15,595 bases of DNA, taken from Synergistales bacterium (GTDB lineage: Bacteria; Synergistota; Synergistia; Synergistales; Aminobacteriaceae). Where the stretch lies: positions 1-15,595 of the forward strand of contig BNVG01000038.1 of assembly GCA_025997935.1 (NCBI GenBank). Direction: 5' to 3'. Positions 1-7,758 of this stretch are shown piece after piece. A program made the translations under genes and the position numbers. Below the pieces are notes generated by a model. It saw only the letters and a list, made by a program, of their open reading frames with translations. It had not been told where the DNA came from and did no database searches. Each line of letters begins with the position of its first letter. Position 1 is the first letter of the stretch.

Positions 1-139
1 GGAGAGTCGGTATCATAGAGCCGCTGGGTATCCAGAAGGCCTGTATAACAAAAGTCCTTATGATAAGGGCCAATATGAGAGCCCATATGACTGTCTCTAT
101 GGTCTCTCTCCACCAAGGTTTAGCCGCCACTGACGCCAA
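1..139 (-). CDS. lepB: Signal peptidase I, N-terminal fragment (left copy)
   Basis: Identical to the fragment at the right end of the window. The reading frame runs off base 1 just after the catalytic serine motif SGSMIPTL, so only about 46 residues are present: a short cytoplasmic tail, one membrane anchor and the start of the protease domain. The lysine of the Ser-Lys dyad lies beyond the edge. The start is uncertain: TTG at 139 has a G-rich stretch upstream, and an in-frame ATG at 154 is the alternative. Confidence 0.8.
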   Translation of the reverse strand, partial: MASVAAKPWWRETIETVIWALILALIIRTFVIQAFWIPSGSMIPTL

Positions 140-185
140 AACAAAATCCCCCATTCAAACTCTAAAATCCAAATTCCAAGATTTA

Positions 186-211
186 ATTATAGCACTTACG
201 CGCGCGTTCAA
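186..211 (-). promoter_or_regulatory. Probable sigma-70 promoter of lepB (left copy)
   Basis: On the minus strand there is a perfect extended -10 element (TGCTATAAT; TATAAT core at 186-191). The -35 is poor: TTGAAC ends only 14 bases upstream. Transcription would begin about 30-45 bases before the lepB start candidates. Confidence 0.5.
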
Positions 212-230
212 AATTAATTTTCGCGCTTCA

Positions 231-431
231 TTATTGGCCCGGCAAAAACGAGCGATAACCGAACACGATAGCCGCCGCGAACACGAACCCCAAAAGCGTC
301 CTGAGGTACAAAACCCAAAGATCCCCCCCAGGCATTTCCCCCTTTTGAATCTTCACGACGACGCGAGCTATCAAGAGCGCCCCGCCAAACGAAGCCAAAG
401 CCATCAACGCGTATATATTATTTTGCGGCAA
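231..431 (-). CDS. Small two-helix membrane protein, unknown function (left copy)
   Basis: Codes for 66 residues from a TTG start, with AGGAGG eight bases upstream. Two hydrophobic segments (about residues 5-26 and 38-60) are separated by a short polar, basic linker (KIQKGEMPGGD). Identical to the right-arm copy, where it is described in full. It is divergent from typA and co-oriented with lepB. Confidence 0.7.
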   Translation of the reverse strand: MPQNNIYALMALASFGGALLIARVVVKIQKGEMPGGDLWVLYLRTLLGFVFAAAIVFGYRSFLPGQ

Positions 432-586
432 TCCAAAAACCTCCTAATTTTATATGTTATATTTTGATTATAATCCTGTTCGCTCTTTCTTTCGCGCCTA
501 AAAAATGCAATAATAACAAAGTTTTTGTTTCACGCGGCTTATAACGCTTGTACTAATATGGTAGAAACTGGAGGCAGTACTGATTC
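432..586. promoter_or_regulatory. Divergent promoter region between small membrane protein gene and typA (left copy)
   Basis: This AT-rich stretch separates two divergent genes and must hold both promoters. On the minus strand a perfect TATAAT lies at 467-472, about 36 bases upstream of the small gene, but no convincing -35 accompanies it. On the plus strand a TAATAT at 554-559 is a weak -10 candidate for typA. The typA ribosome binding site is GGAGG at 570-574, a rather long 12 bases before the ATG. An 11-mer, CTTGTACTAAT (547-557), recurs in reverse orientation at 7641-7651. Confidence 0.4.
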
Positions 587-2458
587 ATGCAGAAAGACAG
601 AATTCGTAATTTGGCGATAGTGGCTCACATCGACCACGGCAAGACAACCCTTATCGACTCGATTTTCAAAGCGGCCCAGACCTTCAGCGAGCACTCGAAA
701 ACGGTCGAGCGCGTTATGGACAGCGGCGCGTTAGAGCGCGAGCGTGGCATAACCATCCGCTCAAAGCCCTGCACAGTCGAGTGGAAAGGCTACCAGATAA
801 ATATCATCGATACGCCCGGACACGCGGATTTTTCTGGCGAAGTCGAGCGCGTCCTCTCCACCGTCGACTCCGTCATCCTGATAGTGGACGCCAACGAGGG
901 CCCTATGCCTCAGACGCGCTACGTCCTGAAGCACGCCCTTTCCATAGGGATGAAACCGCTTCTTTTTATAAACAAAGTAGACCGACCCGGCGCCGACCCC
1001 CAGGGCGCTCTCAACGCGACTTTCGACCTGTTCTTCGAGCTCGGCGCGACGGACGAACAGGCGGATTTTCCGGTTATTTACGGCTCCGGCCTCGCTGGTT
1101 GGGCCGTGAACGACCTCGAAAAGAACCCGGACAGAGACAGCATGGACGACCTCTTTCAGGCCATCATTGATTATGTTCCGCCGCCTGACGTGAATCCCGA
1201 CGCCCCGTTCCTTATGCAGGTAAGCACTTTGGCCTGGAACGAGTACGTGGGACGTATAGGTTGCGGCAAGATTTTGCAGGGCAAAGTCCGTAAGGGTGAT
1301 CCATTTTTGCGTACATCCACGAAGTGGCTGACCAATGACCATAGCGTCGGCAACTGGGAAGTCACCGGCACAGAAACGGCCCGAGTGGTCAATCTCTGGG
1401 TGACGCGGGGCTTAGAGCGCGTCGAGATAGACGAGGTCGGCGCGGGTGACATTGTATGGCTGACCGGCTCGCATGAGATAGACATAGGCGACACGTTTTG
1501 CGCGCCCGAGCTTGAGGGCCGTCATCTGCCCCCGCTCTCTATCGAGGAGCCGACGGTGTCCATGTTCTTTTTGGTGAACTCGGGGCCGTTCGCCGGGCGC
1601 GAGGGGCAGGCCATCACTCTGCGCCAGCTGAAAGCGCGGTTAGAGCGCGAAATGCACGTCAATGTATCGCTTCGCATGGAGGACTTAGGACGCCCAGACG
1701 GCGTGAAGGTCTCCGGGCGCGGCGAGCTTCAGCTTGGCATTCTGATAGAGGAAATGAGGCGCGAGGGCATGGAGTTTTGCGTCTCGAAGCCTGAAGTCAT
1801 CACCGAAACCAGAGACGGAAAACTCATGGAGCCGTGCGAGCAGCTCATCATCGACGTGCCGGACGAATATCAGGGAGTGGTGTTCGAGAAAGTCTCAGGG
1901 CGCAAAGGGCGCGTCAAAAATATCGACAACCAGGAGCGCGGAACGCTTCGTATAGAGTTCGAGATACCGACCCGCGGGCTTATCGGCTATAGGGGCGAGT
2001 TTTTGACGGATACGCGGGGCTTGGGGATAATGTCAAGCTGCTTCATAGGCTACACTCCTTGGGTGGGGGAGCTATCGGGACGCGGGCGCGGCGCTCTCGT
2101 GAGCCTCGACACGGGCGAGTCCACAAGCTATCAGCTCGAAAACCTTCAGGAGCGCGGCTCTCTCTTCATAGCGCCGCTCGAGCAGGTCTACAACGGCATG
2201 ATAATAGGCGAAAACGCCCGCCCCGGCGATATGCCCTGCAACCCGACCAAGAAAAAACAGCAGACCAACCACCGCTCCGCCACAAAGGACGCCACGATAA
2301 AGTTAGATGTGCCTATACGCATGTCGCTCGACAAGGCCATAGAATGGATAGAGAACGACGAACTTGTAGAGGTTACGCCGCAAAGCGTGCGGCTTCGCAA
2401 GGCCATACTGGACGATATGGAGCGTCGCAAGGCGTTGCGGAGAGAACCGAAACTTTGA
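587..2458 (+). CDS. typA: Translational GTPase TypA/BipA (left copy)
   Basis: A 623-residue ribosome-associated GTPase of the EF-G/LepA superfamily, slightly longer than the usual 600-615. In other bacteria TypA supports ribosome assembly and growth under stress or at low temperature. All five G motifs are visible: G1 AHIDHGKT (13-20), G2 with the threonine of RGITI (53-57), G3 DTPGH (75-79), G4 NKVD (129-132) and G5 around GSGLAG (166-171). Domain II and the EF-G-like domains follow, then the TypA-specific C-terminal region with [14 protein letters not shown] and the basic stretch [13 protein letters not shown]. The start [20 protein letters not shown] is typical of the family, and GGAGG lies 12 bases upstream. 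No strong terminator follows, so some read-through into the importer operon 103 bases downstream is possible. Confidence 0.97.
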   Translation: MQKDRIRNLAIVAHIDHGKTTLIDSIFKAAQTFSEHSKTVERVMDSGALERERGITIRSKPCTVEWKGYQINIIDTPGHADFSGEVERVLSTVDSVILIVDANEGPMPQTRYVLKHALSIGMKPLLFINKVDRPGADPQGALNATFDLFFELGATDEQADFPVIYGSGLAGWAVNDLEKNPDRDSMDDLFQAIIDYVPPPDVNPDAPFLMQVSTLAWNEYVGRIGCGKILQGKVRKGDPFLRTSTKWLTNDHSVGNWEVTGTETARVVNLWVTRGLERVEIDEVGAGDIVWLTGSHEIDIGDTFCAPELEGRHLPPLSIEEPTVSMFFLVNSGPFAGREGQAITLRQLKARLEREMHVNVSLRMEDLGRPDGVKVSGRGELQLGILIEEMRREGMEFCVSKPEVITETRDGKLMEPCEQLIIDVPDEYQGVVFEKVSGRKGRVKNIDNQERGTLRIEFEIPTRGLIGYRGEFLTDTRGLGIMSSCFIGYTPWVGELSGRGRGALVSLDTGESTSYQLENLQERGSLFIAPLEQVYNGMIIGENARPGDMPCNPTKKKQQTNHRSATKDATIKLDVPIRMSLDKAIEWIENDELVEVTPQSVRLRKAILDDMERRKALRREPKL

Positions 2459-2460
2459 CA

Positions 2461-2555
2461 TTGTTATTATTGTCATTTCAATCTTCGAAATGTTGTGATA
2501 ACATATGCTTATAAGTAACAATATATTGTTTTCAAAACTATATTAAGGGGAGGAA
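2461..2555 (+). promoter_or_regulatory. Dyad-rich regulatory region and RBS of the importer operon (left copy)
   Basis: The AT-rich gap between typA and the binding protein gene contains several TGTT/AACA dyads. The clearest is a perfect 14-base palindrome, AACAATATATTGTT, at 2517-2530; a second is TGTT-N5-AACA at 2491-2503. Between them TGCTTATAAG (2506-2515) resembles an extended -10, without a good -35. The palindrome would sit near the transcription start, as operators often do, but no regulator gene is in the window. A strong Shine-Dalgarno, GGGGAGG (2547-2553), lies eight bases before the ATG at 2562. Confidence 0.4.
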
Positions 2556-2561
2556 TTGTTT

Positions 2562-3557
2562 ATGCGTAATAGGTTTGTTGTAGCGGTTCTCGCCGTTGCG
2601 TTGCTTTTCGCGGTTTGCGGGGAAGCTCTGGCGAAGGAAACTCTCATCATCTACACGTCCATGAAAGAGTCCCTCATCGGAGGGATCGTCGAGGGCTTTA
2701 ACAAAAAGTTCCCCGACATCGCTGTCGATTATCAGTCGGCGGGGGCGGGTAAGCTCATGGCCAAAATAGCGGCTGAGCGTGAAAGCGGAAAGATCTTGGC
2801 CGATATGATTTGGACGAGCGAGGTGCCGGACTTTTACAGCATGAAGCAGCAGGGCATCTTGGAGCAATACAAGACTCCGCTGATAGGCGAAATTCTGAAC
2901 CCCTTCGACGACTACGATGGTCACTTCACGGCGGCTCGTCTCGGGACTCTCGGCATCGCCATCAACACCGACCAGATCAAAACTCCGCCCACGCAGTGGT
3001 CAGACCTCTTCAAGCCCGAGTATAAGGGAGCCTTCGGCATAGCCGACCCGGCGCTTTCCGGAACTTCCTACATGAGCGTAGCGTTGTTGGACAAGCAGTT
3101 CGGCTGGGAGTTCTTCGACAAGCTGTACGGCAACAAGGCCAGAATTGGCAAGGGATCGGGTCAGGTTGTTGACGACACCGCCTCCGGCGAGCTTGCGGCC
3201 AGCCTTGCCGTCGACTACATCACCAACGATAAAATAGCCAAGGGCGCGCATATCGCTCTTTACTATCCCCCGGAGTTGCTAATGGCCCCAAGCCCGATAG
3301 CCATTTTCAAGAACTCCCCCAACATCGAGGCCGCGAAGAAGTTCTTAGACTACCTGCTTTCCCACGACGCTCAGGTTTTGGTAGCCGGCGAGGGCACTCT
3401 GTCCGTCCGCACGGACGTGAAAAACGCCGACGGCTTCATGCTTCCCGAGGCGCAGGACGCCTTGAAGCGCGCCATCAAGATAGACTACCTCGAGATGATG
3501 GCCGGCAAAGAAGCGCTGATCAAGAAGTTCACCGACACATTGCAGGGCAAGAAATAA
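2562..3557 (+). CDS. Periplasmic substrate-binding protein of ABC importer, FbpA/AfuA-like (left copy)
   Basis: A 331-residue exported binding protein that would deliver substrate to the downstream permease. An N-terminal signal peptide (basic MRNR, a hydrophobic core, then ALA before KE at about 24/25) suggests signal peptidase I cleavage. The cysteine in FAVCG does not make a proper lipobox. The mature start, KETLIIYTSMKE, is characteristic of type II periplasmic proteins in the ferric iron, hexose-phosphate and aminoethylphosphonate group. YY at 234-235 (IALYYPPE) resembles the tyrosine pair of ferric-binding proteins, but the context is not close enough to assign iron. ATG 2562 is chosen over an in-frame TTG at 2556 because the Shine-Dalgarno is eight bases from the ATG and only two from the TTG. 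It is the first gene of the importer operon, and a hairpin follows it. Confidence 0.9.
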   Translation: MRNRFVVAVLAVALLFAVCGEALAKETLIIYTSMKESLIGGIVEGFNKKFPDIAVDYQSAGAGKLMAKIAAERESGKILADMIWTSEVPDFYSMKQQGILEQYKTPLIGEILNPFDDYDGHFTAARLGTLGIAINTDQIKTPPTQWSDLFKPEYKGAFGIADPALSGTSYMSVALLDKQFGWEFFDKLYGNKARIGKGSGQVVDDTASGELAASLAVDYITNDKIAKGAHIALYYPPELLMAPSPIAIFKNSPNIEAAKKFLDYLLSHDAQVLVAGEGTLSVRTDVKNADGFMLPEAQDALKRAIKIDYLEMMAGKEALIKKFTDTLQGKK

Positions 3558-3577
3558 CTCGCTTACTGACTTATCGG

Positions 3578-3609
3578 CGCGGGACGGGATACCTCCGTCC
3601 CGCGTTTTT
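3578..3609 (+). terminator. Intercistronic hairpin with T-run after binding-protein gene (left copy)
   Basis: A ten-base-pair stem (3578-3587 with 3595-3604; GC-rich, loop GATACCT) is followed directly by five T residues. It has the form of an intrinsic terminator inside the operon. Such partial terminators or mRNA-stabilising hairpins commonly raise binding-protein levels above those of the membrane components. Confidence 0.85.
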
Positions 3610-3640
3610 GTAAGGTTTTTCGAGAGGATGATGACCCATA

Positions 3641-4759
3641 ATGGAAGAAATAATAAAGATTGAGGGGATAGTCAAGAACTACGGTAAACACAAGGTTCAC
3701 GACGGTCTCGACCTCGCGGTTCAAAGGGGTGAGTGCTTCACTCTGCTTGGGCCGTCCGGCTGCGGCAAGACGGTGTTGCTTCGCCTCATAGCCGGCTTCG
3801 AGCAGCCTGACGCCGGGAAAATCAGCATAGGCGACACGGTTGTGACAGACCCTGCGGGCGGGGTGAACTTCTCCCCCGACAGCCGCGGCATAGGCATGGT
3901 TTTTCAGGACTATGCCGTGTGGCCTCATATGAGCGTGTTCGACAACGTCACATATCCCCTGAAGCTCGCGGGCGTCTCTAAAGACGAGATGCTGGCGCGA
4001 GGTATGGAGACAATAGCGATGGTCGGCATGGAGGGGCTCGACAAGCGCCTGCCCTCCGAGCTTTCGGGCGGGCAGCAACAGCGCGTGGCGCTGGCCCGCG
4101 CCCTCATAGCCAAGCCCTCTCTTATGCTTTTGGACGAACCCTTAACCAACCTCGACGCCAATCTGCGCGAGGAGATGCGCTTCGAGATAAAAGAGCTTCA
4201 GCGCAAACTTGACATAACGGTTTTCTACGTCACGCACGATCAGGAAGTGGCTTTGGCCATATCGGACCGTATAGCCATAATGGACGACGTGGGGAAAATT
4301 CGCCAGATAGGAAGCCCGTGGGACATTTTCGAAAGTCCGGCTGACCCGTTTGTGTTCAGCTTCATGGGCATAGCGAATTTCCTTCCCGTAAAGCGTAGCG
4401 GCAAAGATTATCTCGTCGGAAACGGAAGTCAGATAATCAACTGGGAAAAACCCTCCAACGACTCTTCCGACTGGGTAGCGGGTTTTCGTCCGTCTGACGT
4501 GGAGATAGCCCACGGCGGGGATGGTTTGCGCGGCGTGATAAAGCGCGCGAGCTTCCTCGGCGCGACTATGGATTATCTCGTCGATATAGACGGGACGCAC
4601 CTGCGTACGAGCGTCGAGACCCACGAGGCGTTAGCCAAAGACCTCATGTTCAAAGACGACGAGCCCTGCGTGATTAGCTTCCGCAACCTGCTTTGGTTTG
4701 ACGCGGAAAGCCTCAAGGGCATCGAAAAACAATTGGAAGGAAAGGGGGCTATGGCATGA
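3641..4759 (+). CDS. ABC importer ATPase 1, PotA/FbpC-like (left copy)
   Basis: A 372-residue nucleotide-binding subunit that would energise the importer at the cytoplasmic face. Motifs: Walker A GPSGCGKT (37-44), Q-loop glutamine 89 (FQD), a canonical signature LSGGQQQRV (141-149), Walker B LMLLDEP (161-167) with catalytic Glu166, and switch histidine 199 (VTHD). A C-terminal regulatory extension from about residue 235, containing RPSDVEI, is typical of the TOBE-domain class (polyamine, iron, sugar). The nearest Shine-Dalgarno-like sequence is AGAGG at 3623-3627, somewhat distant at 13 bases. The last four bases overlap the permease start (ATGA), indicating translational coupling. Substrate specificity is not encoded here. 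Confidence 0.93.
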   Translation: MEEIIKIEGIVKNYGKHKVHDGLDLAVQRGECFTLLGPSGCGKTVLLRLIAGFEQPDAGKISIGDTVVTDPAGGVNFSPDSRGIGMVFQDYAVWPHMSVFDNVTYPLKLAGVSKDEMLARGMETIAMVGMEGLDKRLPSELSGGQQQRVALARALIAKPSLMLLDEPLTNLDANLREEMRFEIKELQRKLDITVFYVTHDQEVALAISDRIAIMDDVGKIRQIGSPWDIFESPADPFVFSFMGIANFLPVKRSGKDYLVGNGSQIINWEKPSNDSSDWVAGFRPSDVEIAHGGDGLRGVIKRASFLGATMDYLVDIDGTHLRTSVETHEALAKDLMFKDDEPCVISFRNLLWFDAESLKGIEKQLEGKGAMA

Positions 4760-6462
4760 GCGGCCAAATGAAAGGCTTACAGCAGCGGCACGATTTCGGC
4801 GTGGCTCCGGTTATTTTGTTTTTGTCTATCGCTGTCCTTGTCATAGTGGTGGCGGTTCCCGTTCTGCTCATTCTGTTTAACGCTTTCTGGGTGGACGGCA
4901 GATTCAACTTAGCCGACGTCATTAAGGTGATAAGCGAGCCGGACACTTATCAGGCGCTCATAAACTCCCTCATCATCTCAGCCGGCACCACTGTCGGCAG
5001 CACAATCGTCGGCACGTTCTTCGCCTGGCTCGTCACGCGCACGGACCTTCCCTATAAGGGCTTTATGAAAGCCATGTTCCTCGTTCCCTTCATGCTTCCG
5101 TCGTTTATAGGAGCTATGGCGTGGAAAATGCTCCTCTCCCCCCGCGCGGGCTTCATCAACCGCTTCTTTATGCGCGAGTTCGGCTTCGACGGCCCTATTT
5201 TCAACATTTACAGCTATGCCGGGATAATTTTGGTCGAGATAATGTACCTCTTCCCGTTCGTGTTCATACAAGTCTGCGGCGCGCTTGAGCGTATGGATCC
5301 GACGCTTGAGGAGTCGGCGCGCATATCGGGCGCCGGGCTTTTCACCATAACGCGCAAGATAACCATTCCGCTGGTGCTGCCGAGCATCCTGTCGGGCGCG
5401 CTTTTGATTATGCTCTACTCCATGGCGCACTTCGGGACGGTGGCTGTCTTGGGCATCGAAAATGGCATTTTCAACATTCCAACGCTGATATATCAGCGCA
5501 TTCACCAAAGCGCGGGCAGCTTCGCGTCCATAAGAACGGGTACGGTGCTGGCGACGGTCTTGGTCATCACGGCGGCGTTCATTATCTGGCTTCAGGGCAA
5601 AATCCTGACTCACGGGCATTATCAGATTATAGCCGGCAAGAGCTTCCGTCCGATGGAGCTGAAACTCCGCGCCCTCAAGGTTCCGCTCTTCATATTCTGC
5701 ATAGCCTACATCGCTTTCACGATAGTGCTGCCGACTGTGGTTATATTCTTGGTCGGCGGTCTCAAAACTTACGGCCTGCCGTTCACGTGGGAAAACCTCT
5801 CGCTTACCAATTACAAGCACATACTGTTCGAGTACAAGCTCACTAAGGACGCCATCTGGAACAGCGTCACTTTAGGGTTCTCCGCTGCGGTCATAACGAT
5901 GTTCGCGGGCGTCATGATCTCTTACGTCATAGTCAAAATGAAGGTGCGGGGCAAGGGTATTCTGGAGTTTTTGGGTATGCTCCCGTTCTCCGTTCCAGGT
6001 TCGGTCATCGCTCTCGGCGTCATTTTGGCATGGAGCGGCAAGTACGGCGTGAACCTCTACAACACGGTCTGGATAATCCTCGTGGCCTACATCGCCCGCT
6101 ATATGGCGTTTTCGTTACGCGCAAACTCGGCGGCTTTGGAACAGGTGCACGACTCGCTTATGGAGGCGGCTCGCGTCTGCGGCGCGTCGATGTGGCAGAC
6201 CTTGCGCGACATCGTCCTGCCCCTTGTGAGACCCGGCATGATAGCGGCGTTCTTCCTGATTTTCCTGCCGTCTTTGCGTGAGCTTACGGTGTCCATCATG
6301 CTATATGCTCCGACCACGCGCACGATAGGCGTGGCTATATACACGCTAAACGAAGACGGAGACACAGTTGGCTCCGCCGCTCTGGCCGGTATAGCCCTCA
6401 TCCTTATCGTCGTCGGTCAGACCCTTATAAACCGCTTCACCGCGCGGAAGGGGGCAAAATAA
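4756..6462 (+). CDS. Fused two-domain ABC permease, FbpB/AfuB-like (left copy)
   Basis: A 568-residue inner-membrane permease carrying both transmembrane halves in one chain, as in FbpB/SfuB/AfuB. The first helix spans about residues 17-42, and a linker near 280-305 separates the halves. Each half has its own EAA coupling loop: LEESARISGAG near 184-194 and LMEAARVCGAS near 468-478, which dock on the ATPases. The start overlaps ATPase 1 by four bases, with AAGGGGG at 4742-4747 eight bases upstream. The second ATPase starts one base after the stop. One fused permease between two different ATPases suggests that each EAA loop meets a different ATPase, which is an inference. Confidence 0.93.
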   Translation: MSGQMKGLQQRHDFGVAPVILFLSIAVLVIVVAVPVLLILFNAFWVDGRFNLADVIKVISEPDTYQALINSLIISAGTTVGSTIVGTFFAWLVTRTDLPYKGFMKAMFLVPFMLPSFIGAMAWKMLLSPRAGFINRFFMREFGFDGPIFNIYSYAGIILVEIMYLFPFVFIQVCGALERMDPTLEESARISGAGLFTITRKITIPLVLPSILSGALLIMLYSMAHFGTVAVLGIENGIFNIPTLIYQRIHQSAGSFASIRTGTVLATVLVITAAFIIWLQGKILTHGHYQIIAGKSFRPMELKLRALKVPLFIFCIAYIAFTIVLPTVVIFLVGGLKTYGLPFTWENLSLTNYKHILFEYKLTKDAIWNSVTLGFSAAVITMFAGVMISYVIVKMKVRGKGILEFLGMLPFSVPGSVIALGVILAWSGKYGVNLYNTVWIILVAYIARYMAFSLRANSAALEQVHDSLMEAARVCGASMWQTLRDIVLPLVRPGMIAAFFLIFLPSLRELTVSIMLYAPTTRTIGVAIYTLNEDGDTVGSAALAGIALILIVVGQTLINRFTARKGAK

Positions 6463-6463
6463 T

Positions 6464-7546
6464 ATGTCTCACGTACGACTTGTTAGCGTGACCAAGCGAT
6501 TCGGCGACGTAACAGCCGTCAACGGTCTCAACTTAGAAATAGGCAAGGGAGAATGCTTCTCTATGCTCGGACCCTCCGGTTGCGGCAAGACGACAACTCT
6601 GCGTATGGTGGCCGGCTTCGAGGACCTGAGCGAGGGCGAGGTTTACGTGGGCGACCGCCTTATCTCCTCGCCCGCTAAAAACTATTATCTGCCGCCCGAG
6701 AAGCGCGATTTCGGCATGGTTTTTCAGGCTTTCGCCGTCTGGCCGCACCTCTCGGTCTATGAAAACGTGGCCTTCCCTCTGCGTATTCGTAAGCTCCCCG
6801 CCGCCGAGATAGAAAAGCGTACCAAAGACGCGCTCGCCTCCACAAACCTTCTTCCAGCCGCCAATGACAGCCCTGACAACCTCTCGGGCGGCGGTAAACA
6901 GCGCGTGGCCTTAGCCAGGGCTCTGGCTATCAACCCTGACGTCATGCTTTTGGACGAGCCTCTTTCGAGCCTCGACCCGCACCTGCGCGAGGAGATGCGC
7001 TTTGAGATAAAAGACCTACAGCGACAATACGGCTTCTCCATACTCTACGTCACTCACGACCAGGCCGAGGCGATGGCCTTATCCGACCGCATCCTCGTCA
7101 TGAAATTAGGCGTCGTGCAGCAAATAGACACGCCGCTCAACGTCTACAACAAGCCGGCGAACAAGTTCGTGTTCAGCTTTATCGGCCTGTCGAACTTTCT
7201 TGAGCTCGCCTGGAACGAAAACGGAGAGCCGGTGCTCAGCGGAGAAAGCGGCTCTTCGCATACCATTCCGTCCGGCTTGCTTCCGAGCGATGTCGCGCGA
7301 GGCGCGGTCGGGACGCCGTTCTCTTTGGCGAGCCGCCCGTCCGAGATCGACTTCGTCAGCGCGGAAAGCGGCGAGGGACTCAAGGGCGTCGTCAGCCGCA
7401 AGTCCTTTTTGGGTGAAATCATAGACTATCAAATTAAAATCGGCGTGCAGGAAATGCGCGTACAGAAGGGTCGCCGCGCCCCCGGCCCCGAGGTTGGCGA
7501 GACCTGTGCTCTTCGCCTTCTCCGTCCGTTCTTCTATAGCGCATAG
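6464..7546 (+). CDS. ABC importer ATPase 2 with variant signature motif (left copy)
   Basis: A 360-residue ATPase, related to but clearly distinct from ATPase 1. It has Walker A GPSGCGKT (36-43), Q-loop Gln88, Walker B VMLLDEP (160-166) with Glu165, and switch His198, so it should be catalytically competent. The signature is LSGGGKQRV (140-148), where the usual form is LSGGQQQRV. A TOBE-type C-terminal extension includes SRPSEIDF. It follows the permease after one base, with AAGGGGG (6448-6454) nine bases before the ATG, and closes the operon just ahead of a strong terminator. It probably forms a heterodimer with ATPase 1. Two interchangeable homodimers are the alternative. Confidence 0.92.
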   Translation: MSHVRLVSVTKRFGDVTAVNGLNLEIGKGECFSMLGPSGCGKTTTLRMVAGFEDLSEGEVYVGDRLISSPAKNYYLPPEKRDFGMVFQAFAVWPHLSVYENVAFPLRIRKLPAAEIEKRTKDALASTNLLPAANDSPDNLSGGGKQRVALARALAINPDVMLLDEPLSSLDPHLREEMRFEIKDLQRQYGFSILYVTHDQAEAMALSDRILVMKLGVVQQIDTPLNVYNKPANKFVFSFIGLSNFLELAWNENGEPVLSGESGSSHTIPSGLLPSDVARGAVGTPFSLASRPSEIDFVSAESGEGLKGVVSRKSFLGEIIDYQIKIGVQEMRVQKGRRAPGPEVGETCALRLLRPFFYSA

Positions 7547-7561
7547 AAAAGGTATCTGTTG

Positions 7562-7586
7562 ACCGCCCCTTTTGGGGCGGTTTTTT
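7562..7586 (+). terminator. Intrinsic terminator of importer operon (left copy)
   Basis: A perfect eight-base-pair stem (ACCGCCCC at 7562-7569, GGGGCGGT at 7574-7581) with a TTTT loop runs into a six-T tract. It lies 15 bases after the ATPase 2 stop codon and is the strongest terminator in the distinct sequence. Confidence 0.95.
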
Positions 7587-7695
7587 AATTTACAGAATTT
7601 ACAAGAGCGACGCCGCCCAAAAAAATGGATGATCTTCTCGATTAGTACAAGTTAAAAGGGCGCGAATTTGAGCCTTTGAAATATTGAAATTGTAC

Positions 7696-7724
7696 TTGTC
7701 AATAATTGCTCAAAGTGCTAAACT
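7696..7724 (+). promoter_or_regulatory. Sigma-70 promoter, left copy (points into the loop)
   Basis: TTGTCA (7696-7701), a 17-base spacer and TAAACT (7719-7724) preceded by TG one base upstream (extended -10). In this copy it runs antisense to the tuf fragment and has no sensible target, which fits the left junction being artificial. Confidence 0.7.
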
Positions 7725-7758
7725 TTCCGTTGTTTCTGTCAAATTTCTCTTTTGCCAT
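7699..7758 (-). pseudogene. tuf: 5' end of tuf (elongation factor Tu), cut by the fold-back junction
   Basis: From the ATG at 7758 the minus strand encodes MAKEKFDRN, the very conserved N-terminus of bacterial EF-Tu, which normally continues with K-P-H and GTIGHVDHGKT. Here the frame instead enters the complement of the promoter region, reads NGKFSTLSNY and stops at 7699, giving 19 residues as assembled. Codons through GAC (7738-7740) lie wholly in the loop. AGA and AAC overlap the arm and may be shared microhomology. The start is supported by AGGAGGG seven bases upstream. The native gene must continue outside this window. The identification rests on eight or nine residues plus context (leader, RBS and promoter). 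Confidence 0.75.

Larger units (their letters stand above)
1..7736 (+). repeat. Left arm of a 7.7-kb inverted repeat
   Basis: This arm is the reverse complement of 7860-15595. The first 20 bases match the complement of the last 20, every gene coordinate maps exactly by x to 15596-x, and the paired proteins are identical. The inner limit was read base by base: 7736 (c) pairs with 7860 (g), while 7737 (t) faces 7859 (c) and does not pair. The arm holds partial lepB, a small membrane protein gene, typA and an ABC importer operon. The inner end is probably the artificial fold-back junction, because it interrupts tuf. I did not align all 7.7 kb base by base. Confidence 0.97.

Noticed and set aside
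60..467. 135-codon plus-strand frame at the left end, and its mirror at the right end
   Set aside because: It overlaps lepB and the small membrane protein in antisense, has no ribosome binding site and no family resemblance.
2562..2630. Lipoprotein signal in the binding protein (cysteine in FAVCG)
   Set aside because: The residue before the cysteine is valine, not glycine, alanine or serine, and an ALA-K signal peptidase I site follows soon after.
4978..5820. Long open frame (280 codons) on the strand opposite the permease, and its mirror at 9776-10618
   Set aside because: It lies entirely within the permease gene, encodes a highly charged sequence with no recognisable motif, and arises from codon bias of the true gene.
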